The notes beneath the pieces are model-generated. The model saw only the letters and a list, made by a program, of their open reading frames with translations. It made no database searches and was not told the DNA's origin. Position numbers and translations under genes: made by a program. Source: Sulfurimicrobium sp963741495 (GTDB taxonomy: Bacteria > Pseudomonadota > Gammaproteobacteria > Burkholderiales > Sulfuricellaceae). Taken from it: a DNA stretch of 64,000 bases. Within the stretch, counting starts at the first letter, position 1. The number at the start of each line of letters is the position of its first letter. The stretch covers positions 1 to 64,000 of the forward strand of contig CAVUID010000015.1 of the NCBI GenBank assembly GCA_963741495.1, given 5' to 3'. Positions 53,258 through 60,815 of this stretch are shown one piece after another.

Positions 53258-53442
53258 TGCCTTACGTCAATATCCGCATCGCCGGCAGCCTGACCCGCGA
53301 GCAGAAGCAGAAGATCGCCGAGGAAGTCACCGATACGCTGGAGCGCATTGCACACAAGCCCAAGTCCTATACCTATATCGCTTTTGACGAGCTGCCGGAC
53401 GAGAACTGGGCGATTGCCGGAAAGCTGCTCGACGAAGAATAA
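53257..53442 (+). CDS. 4-oxalocrotonate tautomerase family protein
   Basis: A 61 aa tautomerase. Starting at the second ATG (53257) gives MPYVNIRIAG, so Pro becomes the N-terminal catalytic base after Met removal; ATG 53254 would bury it. Length fits the 4-OT subunit, which assembles as a hexamer. Substrate unknown. It overlaps the udg stop and precedes uvrC by seven bases. Confidence 0.86.
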   Translation: MPYVNIRIAGSLTREQKQKIAEEVTDTLERIAHKPKSYTYIAFDELPDENWAIAGKLLDEE

Positions 53443-53449
53443 TAGCCGG

Positions 53450-55249
53450 ATGTTCGACAGCAAGCCTTTTCTCGCCAGCCTGAGCCATCTGCCGGGTGTG
53501 TACCGCATGCTTAATGCGGCGGGGGAGGTGATCTACGTCGGCAAGGCGCGCGACCTGAAAAAGCGCGTTGCGTCGTATTTCCAGAAGTCCGACCACGTGC
53601 CGCGCACGCGCCTGATGGTGTCGCAGATCGCTGCGATCGAAACCACGGTGACGCGCAGCGAGGCCGAGGCACTGCTGCTCGAAAACAATCTGATCAAGTC
53701 GCTCGCCCCGCGCTTCAATATCCTGTTCCGCGACGACAAGTCCTACCCTTACATCATGCTGACCGGCCATCGCTTTCCGCGCCTTGCCTACTATCGCGGC
53801 GTGCAGCACAAGGGCAACCAGTATTTCGGCCCCTTCCCCAATGCCGGCGCGGTCAAGGAGAGCATCCAGTTGCTGCAGAAGGTGTTCCGCCTGCGCACCT
53901 GCGAGGACAGCGTGTTCAGGAACCGCTCGCGCCCCTGTCTGCTGCACCAGATCCAGCGCTGCACTGCGCCCTGCGTCGGCCTGATCGATGAAGAAAACTA
54001 CCGCGCCGACATGCACAATGCGGCCCTGTTCATGCAGGGCAAGGACCAGCAGGTCATGGAAGCGCTGATGAACAAAATGCAGACGGCAGCGGAGCAGATG
54101 CGCTATGAGGAAGCCGCGTTGTATCGCGACCAGATTGGCGCCCTGCGCCGGGTTCAGGAGAAGCAATACGTCAGCAGCGGCAGCGGGGCGGATGCCGATA
54201 TCGTTGCCTGTTGCGAGAAGCAGGGCATGGTGTGCGTCAATCTGGTCATGGTGCGCGGCGGGCGGCATCTGGGCGACAAGAGCTTCTTTCCCAGCCACGC
54301 CGATCAATGCGATACGGCAACGGCGCTGGAGGCTTTTCTGGGGCAGCATTACCTGAACCAGTTCGTGCCGCGTCAGATTCTGGTCAGCGAGCAGTTTGAT
54401 AGTGAAGCGCTGGAGACCCTGCTGAGCGAGCAGGCCGGGCACAAGGTGCAGATCAGTAGCCGGTCGACCGGCGAACGCCGGGTGTGGGTGGAAATGGCGC
54501 TCACCAATGCCCGTCTGGCAGTCGAGCAGCGCCTCAGCCAGCAGGCCAATCAGGAAGCGCGCCTGCAGGCCTTGCAGCAGGCGCTGGATTTGCCCGAAGG
54601 CGTGCAGCGCATCGAGTGCTTCGACATCAGCCATACCATGGGAGAAGCGACGGTAGCCTCGTGCGTGGTGTTCGATCAGGGCGACATGCGCAATGGCGAG
54701 TATCGGCGCTACAACATCAGCGGCATTACGCCTGGCGATGACTATGCCGCGATGCGCTCTGTTCTGGAACGCCGCTACCGCAAGATCGCAGCGGGCGAGG
54801 GCAAGATGCCGGACCTGATCCTGATTGACGGCGGAAAAGGGCAGCTCAGCAGCGCGATGGAAATACTCACTGAGCTGGGTCTGAACGACGTGGCCGTGGT
54901 CGGCGTGGCCAAGGGCGAGGCCCGCAAGCCGGGGCTGGAGCAGCTTATTTTCCCGAATCGCGACAAAGCGTTACAATTGCCCAAGGATAGCCCGGCCCTG
55001 CACCTGATCCAGCAAGTGCGTGATGAAGCGCACCGTTTTGCCATCAGCGGCCACCGTGCCCGCCGCGGCAAGGCGCGCACCCACTCCTCGCTGGAAGATA
55101 TCAGCGGTATTGGCGCCAAGCGGCGGCAACGTCTGCTGGCGCGCTTTGGTGGCCTGAAAGGCGTGGTCGAGGCGAATGTGGATGAACTGGCCCAGGTGGA
55201 AGGCATCAGCCGCACATTGGCGGAAAAAATTTATCAGGAACTGCATTAG
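53450..55249 (+). CDS. uvrC: excinuclease ABC subunit C
   Basis: A 599 aa protein. The GIY-YIG nuclease domain is GVYRM...GEVIYVGKARDL (residues 16-35), the UVR domain (about 200-235) binds UvrB, the RNase H-like C-terminal nuclease contains IECFDISHTMGE and LILIDGGKGQL, and tandem helix-hairpin-helix motifs end the protein. It makes both incisions in nucleotide excision repair. The frame is open back to 53348, but ATG 53450 gives the family N-terminus. Confidence 0.95.
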   Translation: MFDSKPFLASLSHLPGVYRMLNAAGEVIYVGKARDLKKRVASYFQKSDHVPRTRLMVSQIAAIETTVTRSEAEALLLENNLIKSLAPRFNILFRDDKSYPYIMLTGHRFPRLAYYRGVQHKGNQYFGPFPNAGAVKESIQLLQKVFRLRTCEDSVFRNRSRPCLLHQIQRCTAPCVGLIDEENYRADMHNAALFMQGKDQQVMEALMNKMQTAAEQMRYEEAALYRDQIGALRRVQEKQYVSSGSGADADIVACCEKQGMVCVNLVMVRGGRHLGDKSFFPSHADQCDTATALEAFLGQHYLNQFVPRQILVSEQFDSEALETLLSEQAGHKVQISSRSTGERRVWVEMALTNARLAVEQRLSQQANQEARLQALQQALDLPEGVQRIECFDISHTMGEATVASCVVFDQGDMRNGEYRRYNISGITPGDDYAAMRSVLERRYRKIAAGEGKMPDLILIDGGKGQLSSAMEILTELGLNDVAVVGVAKGEARKPGLEQLIFPNRDKALQLPKDSPALHLIQQVRDEAHRFAISGHRARRGKARTHSSLEDISGIGAKRRQRLLARFGGLKGVVEANVDELAQVEGISRTLAEKIYQELH

Positions 55250-55271
55250 CGTTAATTCGCCATAAATCAAT

Positions 55272-55844
55272 ATGCCCTTGAATATACCCAACCTGCTTAC
55301 CTGGCTCAGGATTGTCCTGATCCCGGTTTTCGTCGCCGTTTTCTATCTGCCAGCAACGTGGATTGATCCGCATGTGGTCAACTTTTACGCAACCATGATC
55401 TTCGTCGTGGCGGCCATGACCGACTGGCTGGATGGCTATCTGGCGCGAGCCCTGAATCAGATGTCGGCGTTCGGCGCCTTTCTCGACCCGGTTGCAGACA
55501 AACTCATGGTGGCTGCGGCGCTGGTCGTGCTGGTCAAACTGCAACGGGTGGACGTTAGCATCGCGCTGATCATCATCGGGCGCGAAATTGCAATTTCCGC
55601 TTTGCGCGAATGGATGGCGGGCATCGGCAAGAGCAAGAATGTCGCAGTTTCCTTCATCGGCAAACTCAAAACCATGGCGCAAATGGCCGCCATCCTGCTG
55701 TTGCTGTACCACGATCCCATTGCGGGAATGTTCAATTCGCATGCTGCGGGAACGATCCTGATTTATATCGCAGCAATTTTGACTTTATGGTCAATGGCTT
55801 ATTACCTGAAGAAGGCCTGGCCGCAGATCGCCGGGCAAAATTGA
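55272..55844 (+). CDS. pgsA: CDP-diacylglycerol-glycerol-3-phosphate 3-phosphatidyltransferase
   Basis: A 190 aa membrane enzyme with the CDP-alcohol phosphotransferase signature DGYLAR...GAFLDPVADKL (D-G-x2-A-R-x8-G-x3-D-x3-D) and about five membrane helices. It makes phosphatidylglycerol phosphate. The uvrC-pgsA pairing followed by tRNA-Gly, tRNA-Cys and tRNA-Leu is a common proteobacterial order. Confidence 0.95.
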   Translation: MPLNIPNLLTWLRIVLIPVFVAVFYLPATWIDPHVVNFYATMIFVVAAMTDWLDGYLARALNQMSAFGAFLDPVADKLMVAAALVVLVKLQRVDVSIALIIIGREIAISALREWMAGIGKSKNVAVSFIGKLKTMAQMAAILLLLYHDPIAGMFNSHAAGTILIYIAAILTLWSMAYYLKKAWPQIAGQN

Positions 55845-55857
55845 TGGTGCGTGATGC

Positions 55858-55885
55858 TTGACATCAAAGGCCAAATCATTAGAAT
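55858..55885 (+). promoter_or_regulatory. strong promoter of tRNA-Gly
   Basis: A consensus TTGACA at 55858 and TAGAAT at 55880 with a 16-base spacer, followed by a GC-rich discriminator, 15 bases before the tRNA 5' end. Confidence 0.85.
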
Positions 55886-55900
55886 AGCGGCTTCTCAAAC

Positions 55901-55976
55901 GCGGGAATAGCTCAGTTGGTAGAGCGATACCTTGCCAAGGTATAGGTCGCGAGTTCGAATCTCGTTTCCCGCTCCA
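55901..55976 (+). tRNA. tRNA-Gly (anticodon GCC)
   Basis: A 76-base cloverleaf with encoded CCA: acceptor GCGGGAA/TTCCCGC, D arm AGCTCAGTTGGTAGAGC, anticodon loop TTGCCAA, T arm GAGTTCGAATCTC. Confidence 0.97.
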
Positions 55977-55981
55977 GATTC

Positions 55982-56008
55982 AAGGGAAAGCGTCAGCTTT
56001 CCCTTTTT
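55982..56008 (+). terminator. rho-independent terminator after tRNA-Gly
   Basis: AAGGGAAAGC pairs exactly with GCTTTCCCTT around GTCA, followed by TTT. It would separate tRNA-Gly from the next two tRNA genes. Confidence 0.88.
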
Positions 56009-56066
56009 AGTTCCGGTTGCTACAGTTCACCGGAATTAACGAAAGCTTCAATAGCCAGGCCACACT

Positions 56067-56140
56067 GGCGGGGTAGCAAAGTGGTTATGCAGCGGCCTGC
56101 AAAGCCGTCTACGCCGGTTCGATTCCGACCCCCGCCTCCA
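56067..56140 (+). tRNA. tRNA-Cys (anticodon GCA)
   Basis: A 74-base cloverleaf with encoded CCA: acceptor GGCGGGG/CCCCGCC, anticodon loop CTGCAAA, T arm CCGGTTCGATTCCG. Confidence 0.96.
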
Positions 56141-56148
56141 AATTCCCA

Positions 56149-56235
56149 GCCCGGGTGGCGAAATTGGTAGACGCAACGGACTTAAAATCCGTCTTCCGCA
56201 AGGAAATACCGGTTCAAGTCCGGTCCTGGGCACCA
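56149..56235 (+). tRNA. tRNA-Leu (anticodon TAA)
   Basis: An 87-base class II tRNA with a long variable arm and encoded CCA: acceptor GCCCGGG/CCTGGGC (one G-U), anticodon loop CTTAAAA, T arm CCGGTTCAAGTCCGG. It starts nine bases after tRNA-Cys. Confidence 0.96.
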
Positions 56236-56251
56236 CTCCAACTTGAGTTTT

Positions 56252-56521
56252 TCAGTCACCCAGGTGATGCGATTCTTCTCCCGGCAAGCCGGTTTCAGGG
56301 TCGATCCAGTCTGCGATGCCTAATTCTGCTTCTGCTTCTTCCAGCGTTTCTCCTGGTTCGTAATCGCTTTCATCGTTGTATTCCATGTCCTGCGTAGCAT
56401 CCAGCAACGTCTGAAACGGGCCGAATACCTTGTCGGTCATTTTGTCCTGCCAGTAGTAGCCATCCGGTCGTTCGATGATGCGGGTTTGATCTGCTTCGGG
56501 TGGAGGGGTGTGTCCTGTCAT
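56252..56521 (-). CDS. small acidic protein of unknown function
   Basis: An 89 aa protein, not recognised. It starts at ATG 56521 behind an AGGAG site. The N-terminal half resembles a small domain with RPDGYYWQDKMTDKVFGPF; the C-terminal half is very acidic (NDESDYEPGETLEEAEAELG). The frame is open much further upstream, but only this part has a ribosome site and protein-like composition. It is convergent with tRNA-Leu and divergent from mltB, 147 bases away. Confidence 0.72.
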   Translation of the reverse strand: MTGHTPPPEADQTRIIERPDGYYWQDKMTDKVFGPFQTLLDATQDMEYNDESDYEPGETLEEAEAELGIADWIDPETGLPGEESHHLGD

Positions 56522-56668
56522 TGTTGATGTCTCCTCGCAGTTAGCATTTGTGACAAAAACTGATTTTATTATAGACCCAAATCGGGGGGGGGCAGTAAAC
56601 CCTGTTGGGGATCGCATGAAATGGTTTTGGCTTGCCAAGCACGATAGTTTGCAGTAAACCTGTAACCT

Positions 56669-57685
56669 ATGCCGCTCAAAAATCATCTGTTTCTGTTTAC
56701 GCTGTTTCTGTTTGTTCAGTTGCTTTTCTGGACGCAGCCAGTGGCGGACGCAACTTCCTTTTCGGAACGGGAGGACGTTCGGCAGTTTGTGGCTGAAATG
56801 GTTAACAGGCACGGCTTCGATGCGGATGAACTGAATGCGGTATTTGCTCAGGTGACACTGCGCCCCAGAGTGGCCAAGACCATGACCAGCAAGGTGACGA
56901 AGCCGCCTTCCTGGTCTCGTTACCGCGCCAATTTTGTGAATCCGTGGCGCATTGATCATGGTGTCAGTTTCTGGAATCAGAATGAGGCCGCTCTGACGCG
57001 TGCGCGCCAGATATATGGCGTGCCCGAGGAGGTGATCGTTGCCATTATCGGGGTGGAAACCCGTTATGGGACTTACCCCCTTTCCCATCCTGTTTTGGAC
57101 ACTTTGGCTACACTTGCTTTCGATTATCCGCGCCGCGGAGAATTCTTCCGCAGTGAGCTGGAGCAGTACTTGCTGTTGATGCGTGAGGAGGGCAGGGATC
57201 CTCACTCGATTCGTGGTTCATTTGCCGGGGCGATGGGTATCCCCCAGTTCATGCCCAGTAGCTACCGGGCTTATGCAGTGGATTTCGACGGTGATGGGCG
57301 GCGCGATCTGTGGCGCAATTCCAGCGATGCAATTGGCAGTGTTGCCAATTACCTTAAGTCCCATGGATGGGATTCGAATCTGCCTGTAGCCATGCGCGCT
57401 TCGCTGCAGCAGGATGCAGCTTCCAGCGATCTTCTCGGCGGTAGCTTGAAACCGTTGCACAGCATGGAGAAATTGCATTCCCAAGGTGTGATGGCTGCCG
57501 AGCCTTTGGCCCCGGATACGCTTGTTGCACTGCTCTCCGTGGAGGTCGCCGATGGGCAGGAATACTGGCTTGGGCTGAATAATTTCTATGTGATTACGCG
57601 TTATAACCGCAATTTGTTTTATGCGCTTTCTGTTTACCAGTTGAGCCGGGAAATCCGGCTGGCGCGGATCTCCTCTCTTAACTAA
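56669..57685 (+). CDS. mltB: membrane-bound lytic murein transglycosylase B
   Basis: A 338 aa GH103/SLT family enzyme with an N-terminal signal peptide (about 1-28, no lipobox). The catalytic Glu130 lies in IIGVETRYGTYP; AGAMGIPQFMPSSYRAYAVD is the second core motif. It cleaves peptidoglycan glycan strands with 1,6-anhydro ring formation, in the periplasm. The product feeds the recycling pathway that includes NagZ. It may be soluble rather than lipid-anchored. Confidence 0.92.
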   Translation: MPLKNHLFLFTLFLFVQLLFWTQPVADATSFSEREDVRQFVAEMVNRHGFDADELNAVFAQVTLRPRVAKTMTSKVTKPPSWSRYRANFVNPWRIDHGVSFWNQNEAALTRARQIYGVPEEVIVAIIGVETRYGTYPLSHPVLDTLATLAFDYPRRGEFFRSELEQYLLLMREEGRDPHSIRGSFAGAMGIPQFMPSSYRAYAVDFDGDGRRDLWRNSSDAIGSVANYLKSHGWDSNLPVAMRASLQQDAASSDLLGGSLKPLHSMEKLHSQGVMAAEPLAPDTLVALLSVEVADGQEYWLGLNNFYVITRYNRNLFYALSVYQLSREIRLARISSLN

Positions 57686-57696
57686 GGAACAATCGC

Positions 57697-59139
57697 ATGG
57701 CTTTGAATGTGCACGTTTATGGTTTTGGTGGGCTTGCCTTGCTGCTGGCAGCGCAGGTGCAATCTGCTGATGTGCCGGAGAAACTGAGTTCACTCAATGA
57801 TCAGCAGCAGGTGGCGGTGACTATCTACAACGAGAACCTTGCTTTGGTTAAAGACCAGCGCCGAATTGCGCTGGACAAGGGGATGAATCGCCTTGCCTGG
57901 CGCGACGTGAGCGCGCGCATCATGCCTGAAACAGCCTTGCTGCGTAGCATGGCCGTTGGTGAGGGGGTTACCTTGCTGGAGCAGAATTTCGATTTCGATT
58001 TGCTGACGCCGCAGAAATTGCTGGATAAATATGTCGGCCAGAGCGTGACGGTAATCCGCACAAATCCTGCGACCGGCGTGGAAAGCAGTGAGGTGGCCAC
58101 GGTATTGAGCACCAACGGTGGCGTGGTGCTGAGGTTTGCTGATCGCATTGAAACCGGGTTGCCGGGGCGGCTGGCATTCCGGTCTGTGCCGGACAATCTG
58201 CGCGATCGGCCGACGCTGGTGATCAGTTTCATGGCGCCCGCGACTGACGAACGCCCGATGGAACTGAGCTATCTCACCGGTGGGTTGTCCTGGCGCGCTG
58301 ATTACGTGGCCGAGTTGAACCCGGCAGATGACAGGCTCGATTTGAACGGCTGGGTCACGCTGACCAACGTCAGTGGAAGCCGCTATCCCAATGCAAAACT
58401 GCAACTGGTGGCCGGGGATGTGAACCGGGTACGCGAGGAGATGAATTTTGAACAGGATGGGCGGGTCATGAAGGCCGCCTCCATGGCTGCGCCTGCAATG
58501 GCGGAAGAAAGCCTGTTCGAGTATCACCTTTACTCGCTGGCGCGCCCTACCACCATTGCCGAGCAGCAAACCAAACAGGTGGCGTTGTTGTCGGCGAGCC
58601 GCGTTCCCGTTCACAAGGAGCTTTTGTTGCAAGGCCGGGATTATTACTACCACAGCAGCTACGGTGATCTTGGGCAAAAAATGAAGGTGGGCGTTTTTGT
58701 CGAGTTCGAGAACAAGGGGGGCGGGCTGGGTGTGCCTTTGCCCAAGGGCGTGATCAGGGTTTACAAAAAAGATGCGGCAGGCAACGCCCAGTTCGTGGGC
58801 GAAGACCGCATTGACCACACGCCACGTGGAGAAAAGGTGCGACTCAAGCTGGGTGAAGCATTCGATGTGACGGCAGACAAGAAACAGACCCGTTTCCAGA
58901 AGATAGCCGGAACCAGTCGCTATAGTACTGTTATCGAGAGCGCTTACCAGATCGAGTTGAAGAATGCCAAGGATGAAGCGGTGACGGTGCGGGTGATGGA
59001 ACCAGTGCCGGGTGACTGGGAGATGCTCGCTGAAAGCCACCCCCACCAAAAACCGACGAGCAATACGGCGGTCTGGCAGATACAGGTGCCGGCAAAAGGC
59101 AAAACCGTGCTGGATTACCGGGTGAGGGTAAAGCTCTAG
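57697..59139 (+). CDS. DUF4139 domain-containing exported protein
   Basis: A 480 aa protein with a likely signal peptide (cleavage near QSA, about residue 24). VAVTIYNENLALVKDQRRI opens the family N-terminal domain, and the DUF4139 region includes YLTGGLSWRADYVAELN, WVTLTNVSG and LPKGVIRVYKKD. It is beta-rich. Distant relatives include MuiA. No function is established. It is 11 bases after mltB and likely in its operon. Confidence 0.82.
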   Translation: MALNVHVYGFGGLALLLAAQVQSADVPEKLSSLNDQQQVAVTIYNENLALVKDQRRIALDKGMNRLAWRDVSARIMPETALLRSMAVGEGVTLLEQNFDFDLLTPQKLLDKYVGQSVTVIRTNPATGVESSEVATVLSTNGGVVLRFADRIETGLPGRLAFRSVPDNLRDRPTLVISFMAPATDERPMELSYLTGGLSWRADYVAELNPADDRLDLNGWVTLTNVSGSRYPNAKLQLVAGDVNRVREEMNFEQDGRVMKAASMAAPAMAEESLFEYHLYSLARPTTIAEQQTKQVALLSASRVPVHKELLLQGRDYYYHSSYGDLGQKMKVGVFVEFENKGGGLGVPLPKGVIRVYKKDAAGNAQFVGEDRIDHTPRGEKVRLKLGEAFDVTADKKQTRFQKIAGTSRYSTVIESAYQIELKNAKDEAVTVRVMEPVPGDWEMLAESHPHQKPTSNTAVWQIQVPAKGKTVLDYRVRVKL

Positions 59140-59151
59140 GGGCCTTGCTTG

Positions 59152-60798
59152 CTATGAATGCCTGAATTTCTTGAAGTGATTGATCAATCCGTTGGTTGAT
59201 GCATCAAAGCGGGTTGCCATTTTGTCGTGAGCCAGTTCCGGCAGGATGTTGCTGGCCAGTTGCTTGCCCAGTTCCACGCCCCACTGATCGAATGAATTGA
59301 GATTCCAGATGATGCCCTGCACGAACACCTTGTGTTCGTAGAGTGCGATCAGCGATCCCAGTGTGTGCGGCGTGATTTTCCGCATCAGGATGGAGTTGGT
59401 GGGCTTGTTGCCGGGAAAGACCTTGTGCGGCAGCAACTGCTTCAATTTTTTGCCACTGATGCCTGCTGCTTCGAGTTCGGCACGAGCCTCGTCTTCGGTC
59501 TTGCCCTGCATCAGCGCCTGTGTCTGGGCAAAGAAATTGGCTATCAGAATGCGGTGATGCTCTCCGATGGGATTCTGACTGTCGATCGGCACCAGAAAAT
59601 CCGCCGGGATTAGTTTGCTGCCCTGGTGGATGAGCTGGTAGAAGGCGTGCTGGCCGTTGGTGCCCGGTTCGCCCCAGATCACCGGTCCGGTCTGGTAGTC
59701 CACGGCCCTGGCGTTGCGTGAAATACGCTTGCCGTTGCTTTCCATATCCAGTTGCTGGAGGTAGGCCGGCAGGCGGTGCAGGTATTGATCGTAAGGCAGC
59801 ACGGCGTGGCTCTGGGCGCCGAAGAAATTGTTGTACCAGATGCCCAGCAGGCCAAGAATGACCGGCATGTTCTGCTCGAAGGGGGCATGGCGGAAATGCT
59901 CATCCATCTCGAACGCGCCATCGAGCAGGGCCTCGAAATGATCCATGCCGAGATAGAGTGCTATCGGCAGTCCGATGGCTGACCACAGCGAATAACGACC
60001 GCCTACCCAATCCCAGAATTCGAACATGTTGGCAGTGTCGATACCGAATTTGGCGACTGCCACTGCATTGGTCGAAACGGCGACGAAGTGCCGGGCGACT
60101 GCAGATTCATCCCCGGCGGTACGAAGGAACCATGTACGTGCCGACCGGGCATTGGTCAGGGTTTCCTGGGTGGTGAAGGTTTTGGATGCGATCACAAATA
60201 ATGTGGTTTCTGGATCGATGCGCTTGAGTGTTTCGACCAGATGTGTGCCATCGACATTGGACACAAAATGGACGTTGAGTCCGGGTTTTTCGTAATGTTT
60301 CAGGGCCTCGGTTACCATCACCGGGCCAAGGTCGGAGCCGCCAATGCCGATGTTTACAATGTCGGTGATGGTCTTGCCGGAATAGCCCAGCCACTGGCCA
60401 CTGCGCACCTGTTCCGAGAATTCGCGCATGTGCGCCAGAACACGCTTCACATCTGGCATGACATCCTTGCCATCCACCAGCACCGGCTTGCCGGAGCGAT
60501 TGCGCAAGGCGGTATGCAGAACGGCACGGCCTTCGGTGAAATTGATGGCTTCGCCCGCGAACATTTTTTCTGTCCACTGGCTCAGGTGGGCTTCCCGTGC
60601 CAGTTGCATGAGCAGGGCAAAGGTTTTTTCCGTGATCCGGTTCTTGGAGTAATCGAGAAGAAAGTCACCCTGATCAAGCGAGAAGCGAGCAAAGCGCTGA
60701 GGATCCTGCTGGAACAGGTCGCGCATGTGCAGTGGTGCAATTTCTTTCTGGTGCAGTTTTAATGCTTGCCAACTGGGCAGGCGGGTAAGGGCGGACAT
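59152..60798 (-). CDS. pgi: glucose-6-phosphate isomerase
   Basis: A 548 aa enzyme with NIGIGGSDLGP, VGGRYSLWSAIGL and the catalytic region GTNGQHAFYQLIHQG. It interconverts glucose 6-phosphate and fructose 6-phosphate, connecting glycogen metabolism (GlgB, GlgC) to glycolysis (the phosphofructokinase at 45 kb). It lies 17 bases after glgB on the same strand. Confidence 0.96.
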   Translation of the reverse strand: MSALTRLPSWQALKLHQKEIAPLHMRDLFQQDPQRFARFSLDQGDFLLDYSKNRITEKTFALLMQLAREAHLSQWTEKMFAGEAINFTEGRAVLHTALRNRSGKPVLVDGKDVMPDVKRVLAHMREFSEQVRSGQWLGYSGKTITDIVNIGIGGSDLGPVMVTEALKHYEKPGLNVHFVSNVDGTHLVETLKRIDPETTLFVIASKTFTTQETLTNARSARTWFLRTAGDESAVARHFVAVSTNAVAVAKFGIDTANMFEFWDWVGGRYSLWSAIGLPIALYLGMDHFEALLDGAFEMDEHFRHAPFEQNMPVILGLLGIWYNNFFGAQSHAVLPYDQYLHRLPAYLQQLDMESNGKRISRNARAVDYQTGPVIWGEPGTNGQHAFYQLIHQGSKLIPADFLVPIDSQNPIGEHHRILIANFFAQTQALMQGKTEDEARAELEAAGISGKKLKQLLPHKVFPGNKPTNSILMRKITPHTLGSLIALYEHKVFVQGIIWNLNSFDQWGVELGKQLASNILPELAHDKMATRFDASTNGLINHFKKFRHS

Positions 60799-60815
60799 GA
60801 TTTCGAACTCTATAA

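Noticed and set aside
53348..53449. Upstream extension of uvrC
   Set aside because: It overlaps the tautomerase gene, and the family N-terminus begins at ATG 53450.
56522..57205. Upstream extension of the small acidic protein on the minus strand
   Set aside because: It runs antisense through mltB; the AGGAG site and ATG at 56521 explain the real gene.
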